Source of the DNA: Paenibacillus soyae
GTDB taxonomy: Bacteria > Bacillota > Bacilli > Paenibacillales > Paenibacillaceae
DNA: 64,000 nucleotides
Reading direction: 5' to 3'
Assembly (NCBI RefSeq): GCF_024623455.1
Contig: NZ_JANIPJ010000001.1
Coordinates: forward strand, 482,727-546,726
Shown here: positions 41,313 through 51,069 of the stretch, piece by piece
Numbering within the stretch: the stretch's first letter is position 1
Layout: each line of letters opens with the position of its first letter
Program-made: the position numbers and the translations under genes
Notes under the pieces: model-generated
Databases searched by the model: none
Told to the model about the DNA's origin: nothing
The model's input: the letters and a program-made list of their open reading frames with translations, nothing else

Positions 41313-44300
41313 ATGAAGCGACACAGTTTGATGATTCTGGTCTTTCTCCTCATGATGGGAGCGTTCTCATCGCAGGCGTATGGCATGTCCTCCAAGCACT
41401 GGGCGGATGGCACAATACAGGCTTGGGTGCAGGCGGGATATGTTGAGGCGGCATCAGAAGAGGTAAAAAATCCGAATCGCGCGCTCTCTCGCGAGGATGC
41501 GGCGAAGCTGATTGGGAGCTCCATCGGCTGGGAAGCCATGGATGCTTCGAGACTGTCGAATGCGGGAGCAGCGGCATGGGCTGTTCAAGCGTCCCAAGGC
41601 AAGTCTATTGATCAGGCCAATAAAGGAGTTACTCGAGAGGAAGCTGTCATTGTCGCTTCTGCATTCATAAGCGATGATGCTGCAGGAAGCGTTGATCTGG
41701 ACCGGATTTTCCGGGATATTGCCGGTATGAGCGCTGAAGGGAAGGCGGCGCTTAAGGCCGTATATGAGGCTGGAGTGTTCGTAGGCAACGGGAGCAAGCT
41801 GCGCCCTCAAGCGAAAATTACGTTCGCAGAGCTGGTGACAGTGCTTGACCGTGTCATCTCGCATCGTTATGGATTCCCTTTACTTGATTTCGAGAATGGT
41901 GTGATTCCAGACTTTGTAACGACAGGAGATTCCACGATTGAGGTTGTCCACAACGAGGCAACGGACTCCAAGGCGTTAAAGGTCGTGTACGGCGCGGCGG
42001 ACTTTCCGACTGTCAAATTCACGGCGACTACGCCTTGGCAATTCGGCAGCGGCAAAGCATTGTCCTTCGAGGTCACGAATCCGACGGACAAGGACATTAC
42101 CTTCTATCTGCGTATGGATGATGACAAAAGCGCGGACGGCGTGGCGCATTCCACTGTAAGCGCTGCCGTTGCGAAAGCAAAGAGTACTCAAAAATATTTT
42201 CTCAGCATGGGCTCGGAAGCGTTGGATCTCGGCATGCGGTTCCTTCCTCCCATTCCTGCCGGCAGTCAGCTAGGCTATGGCTGGGGAGAGAAGGGGCTGA
42301 ACAGCGGCCATATCGTGGAATTCCAGCTGTGGCAAATGTATACGAAGCAGGAATCCACTCTCCTATTCGATAACATTGCCGTAATCGGCGATCCCAATAC
42401 GGATCTCAGCTACATGGACGACCTGGTGGATGGTTATGGCCAATACACGGGCCTGGACTGGGAAGGCAAGGTACATACCGATGGGGATTTCCTTGCTGAC
42501 AAGAAGGAAGAGGCTGCTGCGCTCGCCGGCGCCAAGCCGTTGGAAACGAGCAAATATGGCGGTTGGCTGAACGGACCGAAGCTGGAGGCAACCGGGCACT
42601 TCCGTGTGGCGAAGCATGAGGGCAAGTGGACGCTGGTGGATCCCGAAGGCTACTTGTTCTTCTCCAATGGTCTTGATATCGTTCGACTGGATGATATGAA
42701 TACCTGGATCTCAGGCCGGGAAAATATGTTCACGGAGCTCCCCTCCAAGGATGGAGAGCTGGGCGAGCATTACAGATATACAACCATAGTAGGGGCTCCT
42801 CCACTGGGGCAGACAGAGGGCTGGCTGTTCAACCATTATCAGGCCAATCTGGAGCGCAAATACGGACAAGACTACGTAAATGTATGGAAGGACATCTCTG
42901 TGGATCGCTTCAAGAGCTGGGGCTTCAGCTCGCTCGGCAACTGGTCGGACCCGACATTATTTTTCGGGAAGGGCGATGAGCATGGCATCGCTTATGTCGC
43001 TAACGGCTGGACACATTGGGGACAGCATGCCACCATTCCAAGCGGAGGCGGCTGGGCGCCGGTAGCAGATCCATTCGATCCGGCGTTCAAGACAAGCGTG
43101 GACGACATGCTGGACGAACAAATATTGGCGTATGGCGTTGAAGATGACAAGTATATGATTGGGGTGTACATCGACAACGAGATCGCTTGGGGCAATCCCG
43201 CCAATACGGGAAGCAAGTACGCGCTGATCAGCAACATTATGGCCATGGACAGCTCAGCCAAGAGCAGCTATGCCAAACGCACAATGATTGCCCACCTGAA
43301 GTCTGTTTATCAAAACAAAATTGAAAGTCTGAACAGCCAATGGGGCACCAGCTTTGCCTCCTTTGACGCTCTTGGCAAGCCTTATCAGCCGGCAGAGCTG
43401 TCCGAGGGCATGCTGCCTGACTATTCGGCCATGCTGAGTCTTCTGGCGGATGAGTACTTCCGCATTGTGGATAAAGCGGTAAGCGCGAAGCTTCCTAATA
43501 CACTTTATCTGGGCTCTAGATTTGCGGAGTGGGGCACAAGCGAAGAGGTGCAGAAGGCAGCGGCGAAGTATGTGGACGTTATCAGCTTCAATGTGTATAA
43601 AGAGGATGTGGAAGGCGAAAACTGGATGCATCTTGAGGAGCTCGATATGCCGGCGATTATCGGTGAATTTGCTTTCGCTTCGGATGACAGAGGCATGTTC
43701 GGAACGGGGCCAAACGCGGATACGTCAGCTGTGGATCAAGAGAATCGCGGCGAGAAGTACGTTCATTATATGGAGACTGTACTGAATAATCCTTATTTTG
43801 TCGGTGCGCATTGGTTCCAATATGTGGATCAGCCGCTGCTTGGACGCGCATGGGACGGGGAAAATTACAACCTAGGCTTTGTGGATGTAGCTGATGTGCC
43901 TTACGAGGAAATGGTCAGCGCTGCAAAGGATGTGCATGCGAGAGCTTATGACATCCGCTTTCTTGGCAAGGGCACGGGTACAGGAGGCGTACAGCCAGGC
44001 AAGGAGTGGCTGATGTCCTTCGAGTCGAACGAGGATTTGTCCATCGTTACCGCCTACAAAACAGCCGTTGTTCAGTATGGAGCCGCTGGCGCAACGGATG
44101 GCGAACGGGCGATGAAGGTTAACGTAGGTACCCTTGACGCGGATTACTCCGGAGTGGAGATTAAGCCGGCAGCCCCATGGAACCTGGGAAGCAAGCCGCT
44201 CGTGGTCGCCGATGTGACCAATCCCAATGCGCTGCCGATCCAGCTTCGCGCGAATGTAACGGATAAGAAGGGCGCGCTTCGTACGTATTATTTTGCCATT

Positions 44301-44504
44301 GGGGCCAAGGAATCCCGCACGATTTCGATAGCCCAGTTCAAGACCTCCGACCCTGTATGGGGGGAGCAAGAGGGCTTCTGGGGAGCGGAAGCGACGGGGC
44401 TCGACGCTTCGGGAATCGCCTCCATTCAGCTGTATCTGTGGGAGGATGCGCCGGAGAGCGGAGATTCGTTCGTGATCGATAACCTTCGCTTGTCACAGAA
44501 GTAG
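41313..44504 (+). CDS. Surface-anchored beta-agarase, GH50, with N-terminal SLH repeats
   Basis: A 1063-residue exported enzyme. The signal peptide (1-24, ending QAYG) is followed by three degenerate SLH repeats (about 27-190), a beta-sandwich carbohydrate-binding region (about 190-370), a GH50 catalytic domain (about 420-890) and a second beta-sandwich at the C terminus. GH50 signs are LVDPEGYLFFSNGLD, GAPPLGQTEGWLFNHYQANL, acid/base E623 in YIDNEIAWGN and nucleophile E785 in IIGEFAF. GH50 enzymes release neoagarobiose or neoagarotetraose from agarose. SLH at the N terminus keeps it on the cell wall. AAGGGG precedes ATG 41313. Confidence 0.85.
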   Translation: MKRHSLMILVFLLMMGAFSSQAYGMSSKHWADGTIQAWVQAGYVEAASEEVKNPNRALSREDAAKLIGSSIGWEAMDASRLSNAGAAAWAVQASQGKSIDQANKGVTREEAVIVASAFISDDAAGSVDLDRIFRDIAGMSAEGKAALKAVYEAGVFVGNGSKLRPQAKITFAELVTVLDRVISHRYGFPLLDFENGVIPDFVTTGDSTIEVVHNEATDSKALKVVYGAADFPTVKFTATTPWQFGSGKALSFEVTNPTDKDITFYLRMDDDKSADGVAHSTVSAAVAKAKSTQKYFLSMGSEALDLGMRFLPPIPAGSQLGYGWGEKGLNSGHIVEFQLWQMYTKQESTLLFDNIAVIGDPNTDLSYMDDLVDGYGQYTGLDWEGKVHTDGDFLADKKEEAAALAGAKPLETSKYGGWLNGPKLEATGHFRVAKHEGKWTLVDPEGYLFFSNGLDIVRLDDMNTWISGRENMFTELPSKDGELGEHYRYTTIVGAPPLGQTEGWLFNHYQANLERKYGQDYVNVWKDISVDRFKSWGFSSLGNWSDPTLFFGKGDEHGIAYVANGWTHWGQHATIPSGGGWAPVADPFDPAFKTSVDDMLDEQILAYGVEDDKYMIGVYIDNEIAWGNPANTGSKYALISNIMAMDSSAKSSYAKRTMIAHLKSVYQNKIESLNSQWGTSFASFDALGKPYQPAELSEGMLPDYSAMLSLLADEYFRIVDKAVSAKLPNTLYLGSRFAEWGTSEEVQKAAAKYVDVISFNVYKEDVEGENWMHLEELDMPAIIGEFAFASDDRGMFGTGPNADTSAVDQENRGEKYVHYMETVLNNPYFVGAHWFQYVDQPLLGRAWDGENYNLGFVDVADVPYEEMVSAAKDVHARAYDIRFLGKGTGTGGVQPGKEWLMSFESNEDLSIVTAYKTAVVQYGAAGATDGERAMKVNVGTLDADYSGVEIKPAAPWNLGSKPLVVADVTNPNALPIQLRANVTDKKGALRTYYFAIGAKESRTISIAQFKTSDPVWGEQEGFWGAEATGLDASGIASIQLYLWEDAPESGDSFVIDNLRLSQK

Positions 44505-44520
44505 GTTGTCCCGCTGGTTT

Positions 44521-44557
44521 GAGCACTTTGTTTCCAATTGGAAACGGGTGCTCTTTT
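44521..44557 (+). terminator. Terminator of agarase gene
   Basis: GAGCAC and GTGCTC form the outer stem and GTTTCC-AATT-GGAAAC the inner, followed by TTTTCC. It lies 17 nt after the stop codon. Confidence 0.8.
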
Positions 44558-44618
44558 CCACTTTGTATCTCATCCCTTACAATAAGAGGACGTGATACTG
44601 GGAAGGAGAGGTGGAGCA

Positions 44619-46436
44619 TTGCGAGTCTTGTATGCTATAAGCCGATACATCGGCAAGTCCCTGTATCGCAAAATATTATTGTCTTATTTGATTATTATCG
44701 CTTTAATCGTATTCGTGCTCCTGTTCGACTTCTATTTCCGAACGGCTAATGACTTGCGGGCACAGGCAGTAGATAGTCATCTTCGCCTGACGCAGCAATC
44801 CGCTTCCACGCTGAACGCAAATATGACGAACGTCAAAAGCTTTGCCTGGAACTACTTTGGAGACTTCGACTTTCATCAGTTTGTGCGCGGTATGGGCACG
44901 GATCCGGAGGGACAAAGCTCTTACCGCGGCAAAATATCCAATTTTGTATACAATCATCCCATTGTATCGAATGTGGTGATCTCGCAGCTTGACGGCAACG
45001 CTATGCGGGTAGGCGGTCTGGTATCCACCCTGATTGCCCCCAGTGAAATGCAGCGCTTGACGGATGTCGCGATTGGAGCCAATGGCAAAGGCTTGTGGCT
45101 GCCTACGGACATGTACAATCCCAGCGCGTCAGGACAGCAGGTCGGTTACACGCTGTCGTATGTCCAAGCGATTCGACAAATTACCTTGACATCGCCCGGT
45201 CCCATTATTGGTGTGATGCATTTTACGCTGTCATCGGAATCGCTGGAGCAGTGGCTGGCGGAAAGCGAGGGGAGCCGAGAGGGCAGAACCTATCTGGTGG
45301 ATAAGGAGCATGGCACCATCGTGTATTCCAGGCATGCCGCTGAGCGGGGCAAGCGCATCTTGACCGCTGAGGAGCTGCTGATGGTGGGCAGCCAGAGCAA
45401 AGGCCACTATTACCGTTCCAGCTTAGGAGGAAACCAATTGATCGCTTATGACAGTCTGGGTCATACGGGCTGGCTTGTCGTTACGGAGGTGCCTACTCGG
45501 GTGCTGACGGAGTCTGCCGACAATTTCACGAAGCGGACGATCTGGATTGGCGTGTTCACCCTGCTGTTCTCCATGCTGCTGGCGGGATTTATATCGTCCC
45601 GCACCATTACGCCGCTTAAGCTGCTCAGCAAAGGCATGAAAGCGATTGAGAAGGGCAATTATTCCGTCGTGCTTCCCGTGCGCACCGAGGATGAGATCGG
45701 GTATCTGAGCAAATCCTTCAATCGTATGACCAGGGAGATCAATCGTCTGATCAGCAAGGTATATGAATCGGAAATAGTGAAAAAAAATGCGGAAATCAAA
45801 TCGCTGCAATCGCAGATTAATCCCCATTTCCTGTACAACACCTTAGGCATTATCGATAGTATCTCCTCGCTGCACGGGGACGATCGAGTATCTCTGATCA
45901 GCCGCTCGCTGGCCAAGATGTTCCGTTATAATATAAGCGGCAATGATGTGTCCAAGCTGGATGCGGAATTACAGCAAATCAGGCTGTATTTGTCCATTCA
46001 AAAAATCCGGTTCGACAGCAGGCTGGACTATACCATTTATTTGGAGCCGGGTCTGGAGCGGGTGCCCATCCCGAAGCTTCTGTTCCAGCCGCTAGTGGAG
46101 AACAGCGTCAATCATGGGATCAGCCACAGCATCGATGGCGGGATCGTTCGTATTGAAGCGATTTCTCTGGGCCAGGACGAGCTGCAGGTGAAAATATGGA
46201 ATAATGGATTGGTCATTGATGAGGAGCGTCAGCAGTGGCTGCGGGAGCTGCTGCAGCTGGAGGATGCTCCTGCAGGGCTTGAACAACAACAAGCTTCTAT
46301 TGGCCTTCACAATGTGCAATCCCGCATCCGCATGTTATATGGTCCGGAATGCGGCATTACGTTCAGCAGCGACGAGCAATATGGGACAACCTTTTCCATT
46401 ACGATCAAAACCTATTTGCCCGACCAGGAGGCTTAA
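44619..46436 (+). CDS. Sensor histidine kinase, YesM-type (second system)
   Basis: A 605-residue membrane kinase with TM1 near the N terminus, an extracellular Cache-like sensor, TM2 (about 300-320), HAMP, and a His_kinase domain with H403 in INPHFLYNT; VENSVNHGI marks the ATPase part. I prefer TTG 44619, 7 nt after AAGGAGAGG, over the GTG at 44592, whose upstream A/G-rich tract is too close. A -10-like TACAAT at 44578 precedes it but no regulon-2 box. It is 5 nt from its response regulator. Confidence 0.88.
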   Translation: MRVLYAISRYIGKSLYRKILLSYLIIIALIVFVLLFDFYFRTANDLRAQAVDSHLRLTQQSASTLNANMTNVKSFAWNYFGDFDFHQFVRGMGTDPEGQSSYRGKISNFVYNHPIVSNVVISQLDGNAMRVGGLVSTLIAPSEMQRLTDVAIGANGKGLWLPTDMYNPSASGQQVGYTLSYVQAIRQITLTSPGPIIGVMHFTLSSESLEQWLAESEGSREGRTYLVDKEHGTIVYSRHAAERGKRILTAEELLMVGSQSKGHYYRSSLGGNQLIAYDSLGHTGWLVVTEVPTRVLTESADNFTKRTIWIGVFTLLFSMLLAGFISSRTITPLKLLSKGMKAIEKGNYSVVLPVRTEDEIGYLSKSFNRMTREINRLISKVYESEIVKKNAEIKSLQSQINPHFLYNTLGIIDSISSLHGDDRVSLISRSLAKMFRYNISGNDVSKLDAELQQIRLYLSIQKIRFDSRLDYTIYLEPGLERVPIPKLLFQPLVENSVNHGISHSIDGGIVRIEAISLGQDELQVKIWNNGLVIDEERQQWLRELLQLEDAPAGLEQQQASIGLHNVQSRIRMLYGPECGITFSSDEQYGTTFSITIKTYLPDQEA

Positions 46437-46441
46437 ACGAT

Positions 46442-48064
46442 ATGAGAATTATGGTGTTGGATGACGAGCCCATTATTCGACAAGGCATCATCTATAAGAT
46501 TCGTCTGACCGGTCTGCCTGTAGAGGTCGTAGCGGAAGCGGGGGACGGGCTCAAGGGGCTGGAGCTGATGAAGACAGCTAAGCCGGACCTGATTGTAACG
46601 GATATTCATATGCCTGGCATGAACGGACTGACATTTATCCGACACGCGTTGGAGCTGGATGCCCGGGTTAAGCTGATCATTGTCACCGGCTATGATCAAT
46701 TTGATTACGCCAGGCAAGCGATCAAATACGGAGTCAGCAATTATCTGGTGAAGCCGCTGGAGGACGATGAGCTGTATGCTACGCTGATGGAGCTATTGGA
46801 GCGCAGAGAGGCGGAGCAGCAGACGGATCAGATGATTCAGGAGCTGAAGAGCGTGGCCGAAACAAGCCAGGAGGCTTCCCGTCAGCAGGCGCTTACCCAA
46901 TTCCTGCAGGAAGAGGACTTCGCGGAGGCCAGCAGCGAGCTGGATGAGCTTGCGAAGCATGGAGTTGCCTTTACGGCCGTTGTCCTCCAATTGGAGCCGT
47001 TCAAGGTGCCTCATGGCTCCTTTGGTCCAGGTGAGGAGGAGCTGCTCTGGTTCGCAATCAAAAATATTGTAACGGAGCGCTTCCTGTCCAATGCTATCAG
47101 GGGCATCCTTGTGCATCATTCGCTGAGGCGCTTCGAGCTGGTGTACGTGCTTGGACTTCAGAAGGGGCAGGACAGCGCGGGAGTGACCTATACGCTGGAA
47201 GCGATTTCGTTCGGCATTCGGAAGTATCTGAAGCTGGGAGTCACGATAGGCGTAGGGCCTTATCAGCAACAAATGGCGAAGGTGCAGGAGAGCTACCGGG
47301 AAGCGAAGCAGATCGCCAGGAACGCGATCCTTCATGGAGGGAATCGGATCTATCAGGCCCAGGGCGCAGCGAATGGGGGCCAAGAGGCGCAACGGAAGTC
47401 CTTTATCGGCCAAGAGGATGTCAAGCTTCTGGAGGATTGGCTGGGCAAGTGGGAGAAGGACAAGGTTCACAAGTGGATCGAGCGGCGGCTTGGCGCCATA
47501 GTGCAGGAGCCCGCCTCCAGCTATGTGATGGTGGAATGGTTCTGCGTGGATTTGTATCTATTCCTCAACAAATATTGGATCAACCATGCCACGGATTCGC
47601 AGTGGGCGATCGGCGAGCTGACAGATTTGCAGCGAGAGCTGCAGCAAGCAACAGCATGGCATGAGATCGTCGAGCAGATGAAGCGGCTCGTTACGAATAT
47701 GATTGGCTTATTGTCCAAATCCAATAATATTGAAGGAAAAGAAATTATGGAGGCGGTTAGGCTCTACTTGGAGCGCCATTACGCAGAGCCTATCCAGCTG
47801 GCAATGATTGCGGAACGGTTCTTTATTCATCCCAATTACTTCTCCAAGCGCTTTAAGGAGAAATACGGGGAATCCTTTGTCGATTTCTTGAATGGGCTTC
47901 GGATGAAGGAGGCGGCTCGGCTGCTGGTGGAGACCGATATGAAGATACGCGATATCAGCGAGAGGGTCGGCTTCGACGATGCGGCTTATTTCGGAAGCGT
48001 ATTCCGCAAGCGCTTTGGCGCAACGCCAGGCCAATATAGGGATAAGGGCGCTCCGCATGCGTAG
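46442..48064 (+). CDS. Response regulator, YesN-type (second system)
   Basis: A 540-residue regulator. The receiver (1-120) has D54 (VTDIHMPG) and K in YLVKPLEDDE. A long middle region of about 300 residues (GGDEF-like fold remnant often seen in YesN proteins) precedes AraC-type HTH motifs at about 440-535 (FFIHPNYFSKRFKEKYG and DDAAYFGSVFRKRFG). The ATG at 46442 follows AGGAGG. It is the likely binder of the regulon-2 boxes at 39578, 41233 and 49515. Followed after 17 nt by the first binding protein. Confidence 0.88.
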   Translation: MRIMVLDDEPIIRQGIIYKIRLTGLPVEVVAEAGDGLKGLELMKTAKPDLIVTDIHMPGMNGLTFIRHALELDARVKLIIVTGYDQFDYARQAIKYGVSNYLVKPLEDDELYATLMELLERREAEQQTDQMIQELKSVAETSQEASRQQALTQFLQEEDFAEASSELDELAKHGVAFTAVVLQLEPFKVPHGSFGPGEEELLWFAIKNIVTERFLSNAIRGILVHHSLRRFELVYVLGLQKGQDSAGVTYTLEAISFGIRKYLKLGVTIGVGPYQQQMAKVQESYREAKQIARNAILHGGNRIYQAQGAANGGQEAQRKSFIGQEDVKLLEDWLGKWEKDKVHKWIERRLGAIVQEPASSYVMVEWFCVDLYLFLNKYWINHATDSQWAIGELTDLQRELQQATAWHEIVEQMKRLVTNMIGLLSKSNNIEGKEIMEAVRLYLERHYAEPIQLAMIAERFFIHPNYFSKRFKEKYGESFVDFLNGLRMKEAARLLVETDMKIRDISERVGFDDAAYFGSVFRKRFGATPGQYRDKGAPHA

Positions 48065-48081
48065 AAAGGAGGGGGATAAAG

Positions 48082-49443
48082 ATGGTTGCAGGTATTGTGA
48101 CAAGAGCGACATTAGCGGCGGTCACTGTCCTATGGTTCATACTGTCTCTGACCGCGTGCTCCGGGAATAACCATCTGAAGCTGGAAGACGGCTTGACGGA
48201 CCCTGTTGTCGAAATTGTTGTCTGGGACAAGCCATTCGCGGGCTCGGCGGAGAAGCCATATTACGATCGGATGTTTCAGGAATTCGAGCAGACCTATCCC
48301 CATATCCGGGTCATTCATATGGAGGCGGCCTTCCAGAAGGAGCGCGAGCAGTTTATGACAGCAGTCGCGGGGGGCGAGCAGCCGGATTTGTATAATGCCG
48401 CGTTTCCCGATATGGAGTCGTACATCGATCAGGGCATTCCTGCCGATATTACAGAGATGTGGACACAATATCCGGACAGCGCCGACTATTCCTCCATTGC
48501 TATGGCGACAGCGGAGAAGGATGGACGAATCTATGGTATTCCTAACTTCATGTATGTGACAGCCTTGGCGTATAACAAACGGATTTTTGAGGAGAATGGC
48601 ATCAACCCGGAGGAAGCTTTCCTGAATTGGGACTCCTTCGCAGCGGCGGCGGAGCAAGTGACCGACCGCTCCAGCAATCAATATGGCTATACCATTCTGG
48701 GAACCGAGTGGGCGGATTGGTTCTATGAATATTATGTGTGGCAAGCTGGAGGCGATCTTACCAGCAAGAATTCTGATGGAACCGTACAGTTGACCTTTAA
48801 TTCCAATGCCGCGGTTCAGGCGCTGAGCTATTATCAGGATTTGAAGTTCCGCTATGGCGTGACGCAGCCCAACACGCTGCAAAGTCTGGATGACAACAAA
48901 AAAGACTTCTACGCTGGGCGCGCCGCGACGATGATTACAGCCTCCAACTGGTTCGGGGAAATGCTGGAATCGGGTGTTGACATGGATGATATCGGAGTGA
49001 CGACGTTTCCGAAGGGTCCCGCTGGCGTGTCACTTGCGCAGGTGGGCGGAGGTATCTGGATCCTGAACCCGAACGCGACGGAAGAGAAGCAGCAGGCAGC
49101 CTTCACCTACGCGACCTTCATGACCTCCAAATACGCTTTGGAGCAGATGCTTCGATTCCAGAAGGAGCAAGGCATGCTGCCCAATCTGCTGTCGGTGCGG
49201 GAGGACGTTGATCCCATCGCTTACGCGGAAGGGATGCCGGAGGAGCTTGTCCGCAGTATTCAGCGGGCAGCCGAGGAGAGTCGGCTTGAATATTTCCTCA
49301 AGTCCCGTCTAAGCCCTTATGTCTCTGCTGCGGTTCAGGAGGTTCTGCTGAATGAAAACACAAAGCCATATGATGCCCTCACCCAAGCGCAGGAGAAAGC
49401 TCAGCGCGAGGTCATTGACGCTTATAATATGGAGTTCGACTAA
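48082..49443 (+). CDS. Solute-binding lipoprotein in the two-component operon
   Basis: A 453-residue MalE-type binding protein with a lipobox (SLTACSG; Cys about residue 26). It sits 17 nt after the response regulator with a strong GGAGGGGG site, so it is made with the regulators. It is a close paralogue of the next protein: both share REQFMTAV.GGEQPDLY, DMESYIDQGI and YYVWQAGGDL. Its co-expression with the sensor rather than with permeases suggests it presents ligand to the kinase; it may also supply the transporter. Confidence 0.85.
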   Translation: MVAGIVTRATLAAVTVLWFILSLTACSGNNHLKLEDGLTDPVVEIVVWDKPFAGSAEKPYYDRMFQEFEQTYPHIRVIHMEAAFQKEREQFMTAVAGGEQPDLYNAAFPDMESYIDQGIPADITEMWTQYPDSADYSSIAMATAEKDGRIYGIPNFMYVTALAYNKRIFEENGINPEEAFLNWDSFAAAAEQVTDRSSNQYGYTILGTEWADWFYEYYVWQAGGDLTSKNSDGTVQLTFNSNAAVQALSYYQDLKFRYGVTQPNTLQSLDDNKKDFYAGRAATMITASNWFGEMLESGVDMDDIGVTTFPKGPAGVSLAQVGGGIWILNPNATEEKQQAAFTYATFMTSKYALEQMLRFQKEQGMLPNLLSVREDVDPIAYAEGMPEELVRSIQRAAEESRLEYFLKSRLSPYVSAAVQEVLLNENTKPYDALTQAQEKAQREVIDAYNMEFD

Positions 49444-49448
49444 CCCAG

Positions 49449-49485
49449 CGAGCGGACAGCCTTCCAAGGCTTCCGCTCGTTTCTG
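49449..49485 (+). terminator. Terminator between the paired binding proteins
   Basis: CGAGCGGA-C-AGCCTT pairs with AAGGCT-TCCGCTCG around CC, followed by TTTCTGT. It separates the regulatory operon from the transport operon. Confidence 0.8.
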
Positions 49486-49514
49486 TATGTATGGTTAAGA
49501 TTTTCGTATGAACC

Positions 49515-49558
49515 GCTTAATATATTCTTACAGCTCACGCCCCCATTCCTTCTACAAT
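49515..49558 (+). promoter_or_regulatory. Regulon-2 box and promoter (transport operon)
   Basis: GCTTAATATATTCTTACAG begins at 49515 and TACAAT (49553-49558) starts exactly 38 nt later. Best copy of the second box. Confidence 0.65.
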
Positions 49559-49608
49559 AAGAAGTGTAAAGCAAAGCTAAGCACATCACTCGAATGGGGG
49601 AACTATCA

Positions 49609-51006
49609 GTGAAAAAGAAAGCAAAGCTAATGGCTGTTCTAGCCCTGACTCTCGTTGTATCGCTGTTCATGGCAGCATGCTCCGGCAACAACGGCGGCAA
49701 TAATGGAAGCGGCAACAAACCAGCAGGCGGCGATTCCGCATCAGCACCGCCTGCTACGGATGAAGTGGTTGAGATTGTATCTTGGGACATGCCGCAGGAC
49801 GGCGACCCCGCTAAGCCATATTGGGAGCAGGTCTTCAAGGATTTCGCCGAGAAATATCCGAACATCAAGGTTGAGCATGTGATGCAGACGCTAACCAAAG
49901 AAAGAGAGCAGTTCATGACAGCGGTTGTAGGCGGCGAGCAGCCGGATCTGTACGCGAATGCGTTCCCGGATATGGAATCCTACATCGACCAAGGCATTAC
50001 GGCTGATATTACGGAGCTGTGGAACAACTACGCGGAGAAGGATATGTTCCTGCCTTCCGCTACACAAGCAGCTACAAGAGACGGCAAAATTTACGGCATT
50101 CCGAACTTCATGTATGTAACGGGACTGGCTTACAACAAACAGATGTTTGCTGACGCGGGCCTTGATCCGGCAGAAGCGCTGAAAAACTGGGAGTCCTTCG
50201 GCGAGGCAGCGCAGAAGCTGACGGATGCCTCCAAAAATCAATACGGCTATGCCTTGCTGGGCATGGACTGGGCGGACTGGTTCTTTGAATATTATGTATG
50301 GCAAGCCGGCGGCGACCTGACCGAGCAGCAGGAAGATGGAACGGCTAAGCTGACCTTCACGTCTGAGCCTGCCGTACAAGCGCTGCAATATTACAAGGAT
50401 CTTAAATTCAAGTATCAAGCGACACAGAAGAATGTTGTTCAAAGTCTTGACGAGAACTCCAACGACTTCTACCAAGGCCGCGCAGCTTCTATGATTGCCG
50501 CATCCAACTGGTTCGGCGGTATGGTTTCCTCGGGCATGGATATCGAAAACATTGGTTTCTCCGTACTGCCTCCGGGCCCTGGCGGCACGTCCCCAGCACA
50601 GGTGGGCGGCGCGGTGTGGATCTTTAATCCGAAGGCAACACCAGAGAAGCAGCAAGCGGCGTTCACGTACGCAACGTACCTGATGTCCAAGGAAGTACAG
50701 GATGGGTTGCTTCAGTACCAGATGGATAACGGTATCTTCCCGAACCTGTTGAATGTAAGAAGCGACGTGGATGCGTCTCAATTTGTGGAAGGCATGCCTC
50801 AAGAGCTGATCGAGAATGTGCAGGCAGCAGCTGGCGAAGGCCGTCTGGAGTACTTCCTGAAAGCACGTCTGAGCCCTTATGTGGTCAAAGCTGTTCAAGA
50901 GGTGCTCCTGGATGAGAAGGCGGATCCAATGGCGGTTATGCAGAAGGCGCAAGATCTGGCACAGCGTGAAGTCGTAGACAAATACAATCAAGAAGTTAAA
51001 AAATAA
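49609..51006 (+). CDS. Solute-binding lipoprotein of the second ABC importer
   Basis: A 465-residue MalE-type lipoprotein (lipobox MAACSG) followed by a Gly/Asn/Ala-rich tether. Paralogue of the preceding gene, but placed behind its own regulon-2 promoter and directly before two permease genes, so it is the transport partner. GTG 49609 lies 9 nt after TGGGGG; the ATG at 49594 overlaps that ribosome site. The likely cargo is agar-derived oligosaccharide, from the neighbouring agarase and shared box; this is inference. Confidence 0.87.
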   Translation: MKKKAKLMAVLALTLVVSLFMAACSGNNGGNNGSGNKPAGGDSASAPPATDEVVEIVSWDMPQDGDPAKPYWEQVFKDFAEKYPNIKVEHVMQTLTKEREQFMTAVVGGEQPDLYANAFPDMESYIDQGITADITELWNNYAEKDMFLPSATQAATRDGKIYGIPNFMYVTGLAYNKQMFADAGLDPAEALKNWESFGEAAQKLTDASKNQYGYALLGMDWADWFFEYYVWQAGGDLTEQQEDGTAKLTFTSEPAVQALQYYKDLKFKYQATQKNVVQSLDENSNDFYQGRAASMIAASNWFGGMVSSGMDIENIGFSVLPPGPGGTSPAQVGGAVWIFNPKATPEKQQAAFTYATYLMSKEVQDGLLQYQMDNGIFPNLLNVRSDVDASQFVEGMPQELIENVQAAAGEGRLEYFLKARLSPYVVKAVQEVLLDEKADPMAVMQKAQDLAQREVVDKYNQEVKK

Positions 51007-51014
51007 TAGCCATT

Positions 51015-51040
51015 GGGATTCCCCCGGCCGGGGGAATCCC
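51015..51040 (+). repeat. Perfect GC-rich palindrome between binding protein and permease
   Basis: GGGATTCCCCC-GGCC-GGGGGAATCCC is a 26-nt perfect palindrome with no T-run after it. It lies between the binding-protein stop and permease start. Such hairpins can protect the upstream message and raise binding-protein level over permease. Confidence 0.7.
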
Positions 51041-51069
51041 GATAGCCGTTCCTGGGGTGAGGGAGACAT

